Positions 1 to 5,399 of a stretch of 7,663 nt of DNA are shown here, one piece after another. The stretch is from contig CABUUG010000089.1 of assembly GCA_902494605.1 (NCBI GenBank), forward strand, positions 1 through 7,663. Direction: 5' to 3'. A model generated the notes under the pieces. It did no database searches. It had not been told where the DNA came from and saw only the letters and a program-made list of their open reading frames with translations. Each line of letters starts with the position of its first letter. Position 1 is the first letter of the stretch. The translations under genes were made by a program, and so were the position numbers. Source of the DNA: an uncultured Collinsella sp. (GTDB lineage Bacteria > Actinomycetota > Coriobacteriia > Coriobacteriales > Coriobacteriaceae).

Positions 1-530
1 GCCGCATGCTCGGCGGCCTTGGCAACGTCGCCGCTAGAGGCGGCGGGCTCAAGTGCGGCTGCAGCGCCCGCGAGCGAGATCCAGCGCGAGGCCTCGGCAG
101 ACGAAAGCGCCGCCGCCATGGTGCCGGCACCGTAGGTCACATCGAGCTTGGGCAGGGACTCCCCCGCGCGGGCGGCTGCAACGAGGTCGTCCTCAAACCC
201 CTCCGGGATAAAGAACACGCAGTCGGCACTGCCCTTGGCGCTGTTGCTCTTGGAGAGCGCGTCCGCAAGATCGTACGTATCGTCGCCGACGCCCGTGACC
301 AGCTCAAAGCGCGAACCCAGATGCTTGGTAAGCGCACGCGAAAGGTCGCTGTCGTCGCGGTCGACCACGATCACGTTGGCATCGTAGGGCTTGTACTCGG
401 TGAGCTGCGACGAGTTCCAGCTCACCGATGCCGCGATAAACACACCCATGAGCGAGATGAACACCGTGTAGATAAGCAAGTAGAACGGGTGCGCGAGCGC
501 CATGCGAAGTGCGGTCTTAAAGGTGCTCAT
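1..530 (-). CDS. ABC-2 type exporter membrane subunit (N-terminal part, cut by window edge)
   Basis: Only the first 176 codons are present; the gene runs off the left edge. It begins MSTFKTALRMALAHPFYLLIY, giving a short cytoplasmic N-terminus and one membrane helix at about residues 15-38. A long hydrophilic segment follows (about 40-176), rich in acidic and Ala residues. That is the layout of the ABC2_membrane_3 / YhgE-like exporter permeases, in which a large extracytoplasmic domain separates helix 1 from the C-terminal helix bundle. Its ATG lies inside the end of the preceding permease gene (14 bp overlap), so the two are probably translationally coupled and form a heterodimeric channel driven by the ATPase of the operon. 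The first-helix-plus-large-loop architecture matches that of the neighbouring permease, suggesting an old duplication. The substrate cannot be told from the sequence; drugs, peptides or lipids are all possible. The remaining helices should lie beyond the window. Confidence 0.82.
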   Translation of the reverse strand, partial: MSTFKTALRMALAHPFYLLIYTVFISLMGVFIAASVSWNSSQLTEYKPYDANVIVVDRDDSDLSRALTKHLGSRFELVTGVGDDTYDLADALSKSNSAKGSADCVFFIPEGFEDDLVAAARAGESLPKLDVTYGAGTMAAALSSAEASRWISLAGAAAALEPAASSGDVAKAAEHA

Positions 531-1704
531 AGCGGCTCCTTCCAAAGATCAGCGTGGCGGCGGCAACGAACAGCAGCGCCATAAGGACCAGTGCGCCGGC
601 GCGAACGGCAAAGGGGCCCAGGTCCTCAAAGAAATACAGGCGGTTGAACATGTCGCAGATAAGCTTGACGGGGTTGAGCCAGCACTCGGCCGGGCAGGCG
701 CGGGCGACGTCGTCGGCAAGCGCCATCGCCGGCTCGCCGTAGAGGCCGGCGAACAGGGCGCACGTGGTGGCAAAGCCCGTGAGGATGCCCGACTTGGACG
801 CCTTGCCGCCCTTAACGGGAAGCGTGCCCACAAAGAGTCCCAGGCCCGTGGCGGCAAGCGCGGAAGCGGCGGCGCCCACGAGGCACAGCCCCTCGCGCCC
901 GCCAAAGTCGATGCCCACGACTAGGCGCACGTAGCCGATCGCGATCGCCATCGAAGCAAAGGAGACCAGCCACGAGCCCACAAAAATACCGGCCAGCGAC
1001 GCCGTCTTGGAAAGACCGCCCACGCAGCGGCGCGCCCCAAGGCCCGACAGATTGGGCTGCAAATCGACGACGCTCAAGGCGGCAAACTCGGCAGACATCA
1101 TCGCAACCAGGCCAAAGAGCGCGTAGTAGTAGATGACCGTGCCATCGGGCGTGGTGCGCGTCAGGCTTACGCGGCGGGTGCCGCCCTCGAGCGACAGGGC
1201 GCGCGCAACCGCCTCCGGATCGGCAAGGGCAGCCGGGTTGTCCTGGGAAATCTGGCGCATGAGCTCGGCATTTTGCGTATACGAGCTTGCCACCGTCTCC
1301 AGGATGCTGCGATCGGTGAGCACCGACGAGGCACGCGAGCCGTCATAGCTCGAAAGCAGTGTGAGCTTGGGCGTGCCCGCTGCATCGACCGTGTAGATGC
1401 CCGCGACCTCGCCGGCCTTGAGTGCACGGTTCGCATCGGCTGCGTCGTCGCACTCGTGGATCTCGAGTAGTTGGTCGTCGCCTTCCTTGGCAAGCGACGT
1501 CGCCACATCCTTAAAGGTCGAGGCGTCCCAGGCCTCATCCACTACGACGGCCACCGGCACCGGGTCGACCGTGCCGTCGGAGCTCAGATTCGCAAACATA
1601 AACATGAACATCGTGGAAAGCGCGATGGGAAAGAGAGCGCCCCAGACCCACGTGCTCGGCCGGCGCAGCAGCGTCTTGACCGTAGTGATGATGGTGTTGA
1701 ACAT
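517..1704 (-). CDS. ABC-2 type exporter membrane subunit (permease)
   Basis: This 395-residue protein is an integral membrane subunit of an ABC-2 family exporter. A positively charged N-terminus (TLLRRPSTW) leads into helix 1 (about 20-40). A large extracytoplasmic domain (about 41-190) follows, then about five further helices near 191-212, 234-262, 272-293, 303-320 and 368-388. It ends in a short basic tail (GRSRYEHL). Length and topology fit the ABC2_membrane_3 (DrrB/YhgE-like) group. The ATG is preceded by a purine-rich ribosome site (TAGGGGG, about 5 bases upstream) that overlaps the stop codon of the ATPase gene, leaving only 9 bp between the genes. Its own last codons contain the start of the next permease. 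With that partner and the ATPase it would form a complete exporter in the cytoplasmic membrane. The substrate is unknown. Confidence 0.88.
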   Translation of the reverse strand: MFNTIITTVKTLLRRPSTWVWGALFPIALSTMFMFMFANLSSDGTVDPVPVAVVVDEAWDASTFKDVATSLAKEGDDQLLEIHECDDAADANRALKAGEVAGIYTVDAAGTPKLTLLSSYDGSRASSVLTDRSILETVASSYTQNAELMRQISQDNPAALADPEAVARALSLEGGTRRVSLTRTTPDGTVIYYYALFGLVAMMSAEFAALSVVDLQPNLSGLGARRCVGGLSKTASLAGIFVGSWLVSFASMAIAIGYVRLVVGIDFGGREGLCLVGAAASALAATGLGLFVGTLPVKGGKASKSGILTGFATTCALFAGLYGEPAMALADDVARACPAECWLNPVKLICDMFNRLYFFEDLGPFAVRAGALVLMALLFVAAATLIFGRSRYEHL

Positions 1705-1713
1705 GACTGCCCC

Positions 1714-2652
1714 CTAGTCGCGCAGCTCGCGGCCGGTGATCTCGAGGAACACGTCGTTGAGGGTCGGCGGCTCGCTCCACACGCGGCCGAGCGCCACATC
1801 GGCGGCGCGCAGCGTGTCGAGGATGTCGACCAAATTGTGCGGGCTCGCTTCGCAGGTGCAGACGAGCTCGCCGCCGGACAGCTCAACCGAAAGCACGTGC
1901 TCGAGGGCGCGCAGCCGCTCGACCGTGGCGGTCTCGACGGCGCCGACCTCGACAGTCACGCGCTCGCCCATTTGAATCATGCGTTTGAGCTCGTCATTGG
2001 TGCCCTGCGCCAGCACACGTCCGCCGTCCATGATCATGATGCGGCTGCAAATCTGCTCGACTTCCTCCATGTAATGGCTGGTATACACCACCGTGGCGCC
2101 CTCGTCGCGCAAGCGGCAGATGCCCTCCAGGATAGCGTTGCGACTCTGCGGGTCGACTGCCACCGTAGGCTCGTCAAAGAAGATGAGCTCGGGCTTGTGC
2201 GCAATGCCGCAGGCAATGTTGAGGCGACGCGCCAGGCCGCCCGAGAGCTTGCCGGGGCGAAACTTGGCAAAGTCGCCCAGCCCGACAAAGTCGATCGCCT
2301 CGTCCACCAGCGCGCGGCGGCGCTTGCGGTCGCTAACGTAAAGGCTGCAGAAATAGTCGATGTTCTCACGCACCGTGAGCTCGTCGAACACCGCAACTTG
2401 CTGCGGGACCACGCCGATGCGGCGCTTGAGGTCGTAGCGGGCGGGCGTCATGGGCTCGCCGAACAGCTCGATAGTGCCTTTGTCGTAGGCGAGCAGCTGC
2501 AGAATACAGTTGATGGACGTGGTCTTGCCCGAGCCGTTGGGGCCCAGCAGGCCAAAGATCTCGCCGGGGGCGATGCTCAGGTTAAAGTGGTCGAGCGCGA
2601 TAAGGTCGTCATAGCGCTTGACAAGGTTTTCGACGTGGACGATGTCTGTCAT
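1714..2652 (-). CDS. ABC exporter ATP-binding subunit (DrrA/CcmA-like)
   Basis: This 312-residue nucleotide-binding protein powers the ABC-2 exporter encoded downstream. All motifs are in order: Walker A GPNGSGKT (37-44), Q-loop VVPQQ (81-85), signature LSGGLARR (136-143), Walker B LIFFDEP (156-162), D-loop VDP (166-168) and switch His193 in TSHYMEE. The signature has Leu where LSGGQ has Gln, a common variation in this family. After the ATPase core comes a C-terminal domain of about 90 residues (about 225-312). It ends PPTLNDVFLEITGRELRD, the tail typical of DrrA/NodI-type exporter ATPases (DUF4162-like). The start is supported by AGAAGGG about 7 bases upstream of the ATG and by the conserved MTDIVHVENLVKRY opening. 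It is the first gene of a leftward operon and is divergent from the two-component system, a pairing often seen when the sensor regulates the transporter. No convincing promoter was found for it. Confidence 0.93.
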   Translation of the reverse strand: MTDIVHVENLVKRYDDLIALDHFNLSIAPGEIFGLLGPNGSGKTTSINCILQLLAYDKGTIELFGEPMTPARYDLKRRIGVVPQQVAVFDELTVRENIDYFCSLYVSDRKRRRALVDEAIDFVGLGDFAKFRPGKLSGGLARRLNIACGIAHKPELIFFDEPTVAVDPQSRNAILEGICRLRDEGATVVYTSHYMEEVEQICSRIMIMDGGRVLAQGTNDELKRMIQMGERVTVEVGAVETATVERLRALEHVLSVELSGGELVCTCEASPHNLVDILDTLRAADVALGRVWSEPPTLNDVFLEITGRELRD

Positions 2653-2728
2653 GAGGCGGCCCTTCTGTTGATTGCGGCCCGGTATGATTGCATCATCGCA
2701 GGAGCCGCCGGCGCGCGCCAGTGAGCTT

Positions 2729-2744
2729 TGTCACGAGTGCGGAG
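2729..2744 (+). promoter_or_regulatory. Direct-repeat copy 1, possible regulator site
   Basis: TGTCACGAGTGCGGAG, in the intergenic region between the ABC operon and the kinase gene. It matches the second copy at 2793 in 13 of 16 positions (TGTCACGNNTGCGNAG). The starts are 64 bp apart, close to six helical turns. A role as a response-regulator binding site is inference from position only. Confidence 0.3.
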
Positions 2745-2792
2745 CTTGGCCGTGCGGCCTGCCGATGTCCCCGCTTTGCCGCGTGGGAGGAA

Positions 2793-2808
2793 TGTCACGG
2801 TTGCGCAG
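2793..2808 (+). promoter_or_regulatory. Direct-repeat copy 2, possible activator site upstream of the kinase promoter
   Basis: TGTCACGGTTGCGCAG. If transcription starts at 2850, this copy spans about -57 to -42, the usual place for an activator that contacts RNA polymerase. The promoter has no recognisable -35 box, which fits activator dependence. It could also be a chance similarity in GC-rich DNA. Confidence 0.3.
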
Positions 2809-2837
2809 GCGGTCCCTCCACCACGCGCGGCTTCGCG

Positions 2838-2843
2838 TACAAT
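2838..2843 (+). promoter_or_regulatory. -10 box of a probably leaderless promoter for the histidine kinase gene
   Basis: TACAAT lies 6 bases before the ATG at 2850, so the expected transcription start is the A of the start codon. No Shine-Dalgarno-like purine run precedes that ATG. The six bases 17 bp upstream (CCTCCA) do not resemble a -35 box. Leaderless mRNAs are common in actinomycetes. The layout also supports choosing this ATG over in-frame upstream starts. Confidence 0.6.
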
Positions 2844-2849
2844 ACCCGT

Positions 2850-3995
2850 ATGAACAGGCTTTTCGACAAATCGATCGTTCTGGCGTGCTGTATCGCAGCC
2901 GCCATGGGCCTTGCTGTGGACGCTCACCTGGTCGCGGCGTTTTGCCTTGGCGTTATTGCCACCTCACTGGCCGAGGTCGCACAGGGGGAACGCACGCGCC
3001 GCGCAAGTAAGACCGCAAGTTACGCTTACATCATCGCGGCCGTCTTCGTGCCGCCGTTTGTGCCGTTTGCGCCTCTCGCCCTCTATGACATCGCGCGACG
3101 CGTGCGCCGCGAGCACGCCTGGGTCGCGCTGGGCATTGGCTCCGTCTTTGCCTTTGCGCTCGTCGCGGGCCTTCGCGCCGATGCGCCTACCGCACGAACG
3201 CTCCTGCTGACCGCCATCCTTTCGGTTGCCGCCACCTTGCTATCGCTACGCACCGCCCAGTTGGAGCGCGAGCAGCGGCGCATGCGCCGCACCCGCGACG
3301 AGCTGCAGGAACGAGCCCTCGCGCTCGAGGCGCGCAACCGCGATCTTGCCGATCGCCAGGACTACGAAGTCGAGCTCGCGACGCTCGCCGAACGCGCCCG
3401 CATCGCGCGCGAGATCCACGATAACGTCGGGCACCAGCTCACGCGCGCCTCACTGCAGGCCGAAGCCCTACGCGTGGTCCACGCCGACGAGCCTGGCGTC
3501 GCCGCCGATTTCGCCGACGTTAAACGCACGGTTGACGAGGCGCTCCAGCTTGTGCGCACCAGCGTCCACGCGCTCAACGACAACGCCGTCGACCTTTCCG
3601 TGCAGCTCGAACGCATTGTCGAAGGCACACGCTCGGACGGCGGCCCGCAGATTGAGCTTGAAGTTATGGCCGAACATGCGCCCGCAAACGTCGCCAACTG
3701 CTTTGCAGCGGTCCTGCGCGAAGCGCTCTCCAATACCATGCGCCACGCTTGCGCCCAGACCGTCACCGTACGGTGCATGGAGCATCCGTCGTTTTACCAG
3801 CTCATTGTTACCGACGATGGCGTGGGTGAGGTCCAAGCAAGCGGCCGCGGCACCGCGGAGGGCATGGGGCTCGCCTCCATGCGCGAGCGCATCGAGGCGC
3901 TTGGCGGCACCTTCACCGCCGGCCCGCGTGCCGGCGCCGGCGGCTGGCGTGTGTTTGCCACCGTTCCCAAACAGCAAGGAGATGAGGGCCGATGA
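2850..3995 (+). CDS. Two-component sensor histidine kinase (HisKA_3 / DesK-LiaS class)
   Basis: This 381-residue membrane kinase autophosphorylates and passes phosphate to the regulator encoded next. The N-terminal third is hydrophobic, with helices at about 8-22, 25-42, 57-80, 92-110 and 117-134 and only short loops. It therefore has no obvious extracellular sensor domain. A basic and acidic coiled-coil linker follows (about 136-178). The HisKA_3 dimerisation motif RIAREIHDNVGHQLT carries the phospho-acceptor His190. The HATPase domain shows an N box (REALSNTMRHA, Glu291/Asn295/His299), DDGVG (322-326) and GMGLASMRER (338-347). The start at 2850 is favoured by the -10 box just upstream and by the hydrophobic opening MNRLFDKSIVLACC. 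A longer reading frame from 2688 would add a Cys/Arg-rich leader with no membrane character. The kinase stop overlaps the regulator start (ATGA). The small sensor region suggests it senses membrane state or signals through the divergent ABC exporter. Confidence 0.9.
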   Translation: MNRLFDKSIVLACCIAAAMGLAVDAHLVAAFCLGVIATSLAEVAQGERTRRASKTASYAYIIAAVFVPPFVPFAPLALYDIARRVRREHAWVALGIGSVFAFALVAGLRADAPTARTLLLTAILSVAATLLSLRTAQLEREQRRMRRTRDELQERALALEARNRDLADRQDYEVELATLAERARIAREIHDNVGHQLTRASLQAEALRVVHADEPGVAADFADVKRTVDEALQLVRTSVHALNDNAVDLSVQLERIVEGTRSDGGPQIELEVMAEHAPANVANCFAAVLREALSNTMRHACAQTVTVRCMEHPSFYQLIVTDDGVGEVQASGRGTAEGMGLASMRERIEALGGTFTAGPRAGAGGWRVFATVPKQQGDEGR

Positions 3996-4621
3996 GGCTC
4001 ATCGTTGTCGACGACGACCGCTTGGTGGTCGATTCGCTCAAGATTATCTTGGGCGCCCAGCCGCAGATCGAAGTGGTGGGCACCGGTGCCAACGGCAACG
4101 ATGCGGTGGCGCTCTACGCCGAGCACGCACCCGATATCGCGCTGCTCGACATCCAGATGCCGGGACGCGACGGCCTTTCGGCCGCGCGCGAGATCCTTGA
4201 GCACGACCCTGCGGCGCGCGTGGTGTTTCTGACGACGTTCTCGGATGACGAGTACATTGTGTCGGCGCTCAAGCTGGGCGCCCGCGGCTACCTGATCAAG
4301 ACCGATGTCGCTGCCATTCCGCCGGCGTTGGCGCAGGTCATGGACGGCAAACGCGTGCTCGAGGGCAAGGCGATCGAAGATATCAACTTTGATGGGGCGG
4401 ACGTCGAGGCCGGCGCGACCCGCCGGCCCGCCGCCTTTGCCGGCCTGACCGACCGCGAGTTCGAAGTCGCCGAGCTCATCGCCCGCGGCCTCGACAACAA
4501 GGAGATCGCTGCCACCGCCTATATGGGCGAAGGCACCGTGCGCAACCACATCAGCTCAATCCTAGCCAAAATGGGGCTACGCAACCGTACGCAAATCGCC
4601 ATTGCGTACCTGCGAGGGTAA
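3992..4621 (+). CDS. NarL/LuxR-family response regulator
   Basis: This 209-residue DNA-binding regulator is the partner of the kinase encoded just upstream. The receiver domain (1-about 120) has the acidic pocket DDD (7-9), phospho-acceptor Asp53 in ALLDIQMPG, the switch Thr81/Thr82 and Lys103. After a linker of about 25 residues rich in Ala and acidic residues comes a LuxR-type helix-turn-helix (about 148-209): LTDREFEVAELIARGLDNKEIA, then GTVRNHISSILAKMGLRNRTQ. The start overlaps the kinase stop by 4 bp and is preceded by AAGGAG about 10 bases upstream, so the pair is translationally coupled. Length and architecture are normal for the family. Likely targets are the exporter operon divergent from the kinase and its own promoter, but that is inferred from gene context. 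Its stop codon lies inside a 12 bp perfect palindrome. Confidence 0.95.
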   Translation: MRLIVVDDDRLVVDSLKIILGAQPQIEVVGTGANGNDAVALYAEHAPDIALLDIQMPGRDGLSAAREILEHDPAARVVFLTTFSDDEYIVSALKLGARGYLIKTDVAAIPPALAQVMDGKRVLEGKAIEDINFDGADVEAGATRRPAAFAGLTDREFEVAELIARGLDNKEIAATAYMGEGTVRNHISSILAKMGLRNRTQIAIAYLRG

Positions 4622-4627
4622 TTACCC
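4616..4627. repeat. 12 bp perfect palindrome over the regulator stop codon
   Basis: GGGTAATTACCC is self-complementary and contains the TAA stop of the response regulator (4619-4621). It has no T-tract, and with no loop it cannot form a good RNA hairpin, so it is more likely a DNA site or coincidence than a terminator. Confidence 0.5.
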
Positions 4628-4681
4628 AACGACCGACCAGCCCGGCATAACAAAATGGCTGTTACGGATATGGGGCCATTT

Positions 4682-4835
4682 CAAAACTATGCCGGATTAC
4701 GGGACTAAAGTCGGAACCCTCATCCATACCCCCTATTTTTGAAAAACAGCAAGCAATCTGCCTGCGGTTTTGTTTTTGGGATTTTCCGTATGGTCGGAGG
4801 TTCGCCATCCAGCCCCGTAAACCGGCATAGTTTTG
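4682..4835. repeat. Palindromic repeat unit A (154 bp)
   Basis: Outer arms at 4682-4706 and 4811-4835 match as inverted repeats in 23 of 25 positions (left arm begins CAAAACTATGCCGG, right arm ends with its complement). At the centre is a hairpin: 12-nt left arm 4743-4754 (two mismatches), loop AATCT, right arm GCCTGCGGTTTT 4760-4771. The sequence between the outer and inner stems pairs only partly. The upstream flank CTGTTACGGATATGG is shared with unit C. Transcribed or as single-stranded DNA it would make one long, interrupted stem. Confidence 0.8.
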
Positions 4836-4877
4836 TTCGGGCGACCCCGCACGAGTGCCTCTGCCAGCCTCGCGGAA

Positions 4878-4896
4878 CCAAAATGATCCGTTTTCC
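4878..4896. repeat. Conserved linker block, copy 1
   Basis: CCAAAATGATCCGTTTTCC, preceded by CCTCGCG, lies in the 97 bp linker between units A and B. It recurs at 5117-5135 with a single difference, while most of the rest of the linker differs. It is therefore a conserved part of the 250 bp repeat period and not of the palindrome. Confidence 0.7.
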
Positions 4897-4932
4897 TTCG
4901 CCCCCAAGGAATCAGCCGGAACCGCGCGCCAC

Positions 4933-5082
4933 GAAATCGGCCCATCTACTACGTTTGACTCAATACCCCCGACCATATCCCCATTTTCCAGAAAACGGCA
5001 GGCGTTCTACCTGCGGTTTTCTTTTCGCATTTTTTGCCGTGGTTGAGGGCCGCCGCCCAAACGTAGTAGATAGGCCCATTTC
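4933..5082. repeat. Palindromic repeat unit B (150 bp)
   Basis: Outer arms at 4933-4957 and 5058-5082 pair in 23 of 25 positions. They read GAAATCGGCCCATCTACTACG and complement, quite unlike the A and C arms except for a shared TACTACG (also in C). The central hairpin has the same geometry as A and C: left arm 4992-5003, loop GTTCT, right arm ACCTGCGGTTTT 5009-5020, with 10 of 12 positions paired. Arm start to hairpin is 59 bp, against 61 bp in A and C. Confidence 0.8.
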
Positions 5083-5116
5083 ATGGCGAACGGGCCACAC
5101 GGATGTCCTCGCGAGG

Positions 5117-5135
5117 CCAAAATGATCCGTTTCCC
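5117..5135. repeat. Conserved linker block, copy 2
   Basis: CCAAAATGATCCGTTTCCC in the 98 bp linker between units B and C, again preceded by CCTCGCG. It differs from the copy at 4878 in one base. Confidence 0.7.
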
Positions 5136-5180
5136 TCTGTCCACGGGAGATCAAGTGCTGTTACGAATATGGTGTCATTT

Positions 5181-5334
5181 CAAAACTATGCCGGTTTACT
5201 ACGATAAAAACGAGATTCCCGACCACGCGTGATTTTTTCGCAAAACTATAAGCCGTCTACCTGCGGTTTTGATTTTGCCAAATGCGGTGTGGTTGGAAGT
5301 GGGCGATTTATCGTAGTAATCCGGCATAGTTTTG
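5181..5334. repeat. Palindromic repeat unit C (154 bp)
   Basis: Outer arms at 5181-5208 and 5307-5334 pair in 27 of 28 positions, the best of the three units. They share CAAAACTATGCCGG with unit A. The apical element is left arm 5242-5253, loop CGTCT, right arm ACCTGCGGTTTT 5259-5270. Its left arm reads CAAAACTATAAGCCG (from 5241), which resembles the outer arm more than the expected hairpin complement, so the apical hairpin is damaged here while the right half is intact. Confidence 0.8.
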
Positions 5335-5352
5335 TTCGCGGCGGCACAACCG

Positions 5353-5366
5353 CGCGCTTAAGCGCG
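5353..5366. repeat. 14 bp perfect palindrome
   Basis: CGCGCTTAAGCGCG, directly abutting the strong hairpin at 5366-5399. It could be part of the transcription end region or a DNA site. No T-tract follows on either strand. Confidence 0.45.
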
Positions 5367-5399
5367 GGGCCGGTGGAGCATTTTTGCCCCACCGGCCCC
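5366..5399 (-). terminator. Strong GC hairpin, probable end of the hydrogenase operon
   Basis: Arms 5366-5380 and 5385-5399 form an 11 bp GC stem (GGGGCCGGTGG and complement), one odd position, three more pairs and a 4-base loop. In minus-strand RNA the odd position is a G-U wobble, so the stem is continuous for 15 pairs. In plus-strand RNA it is an A-C mismatch. That favours the minus strand, 21 bases after the EchF stop. It lacks a U-tract, so termination is likely but not certain; it could also protect the mRNA end. Confidence 0.55.

Noticed and set aside
2668..2688. TTGATT and TATGAT as a plus-strand promoter
   Set aside because: The two boxes are only 9 bp apart, too close for a normal promoter, and the box by the kinase ATG explains the gene better.
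1471..2724. Long plus-strand open frame (417 codons) opposite the ABC genes
   Set aside because: It is antisense to the ATPase and permease, which have full sets of family motifs. Its translation is His/Ala/Arg-rich with no recognisable domain, typical of stop-poor shadows in GC-rich DNA.
2688..2849. Upstream extension of the histidine kinase from a TTG start
   Set aside because: The extra 54 residues are Cys/Arg-rich and non-membrane, there is no ribosome site, and the extension would cover the -10 box and candidate regulator sites.
4662..4976. 104-codon minus-strand open frame in the repeat region
   Set aside because: Same reason: it is made of palindrome and linker sequence and starts inside unit B with no upstream ribosome site.
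4739..5125. 128-codon plus-strand open frame in the repeat region
   Set aside because: It spans units A and B and the translation repeats with them (CGFxF, then HSFV or PISW segments). It is a by-product of the DNA repeats, with no ribosome site and no homologous frame kept in unit C.
4682..5334. Insertion sequence or transposon remnant
   Set aside because: No transposase fragment is visible and no target-site duplication was seen around the units. A MITE-like origin cannot be excluded, but the fixed tandem spacing argues against independent insertions.
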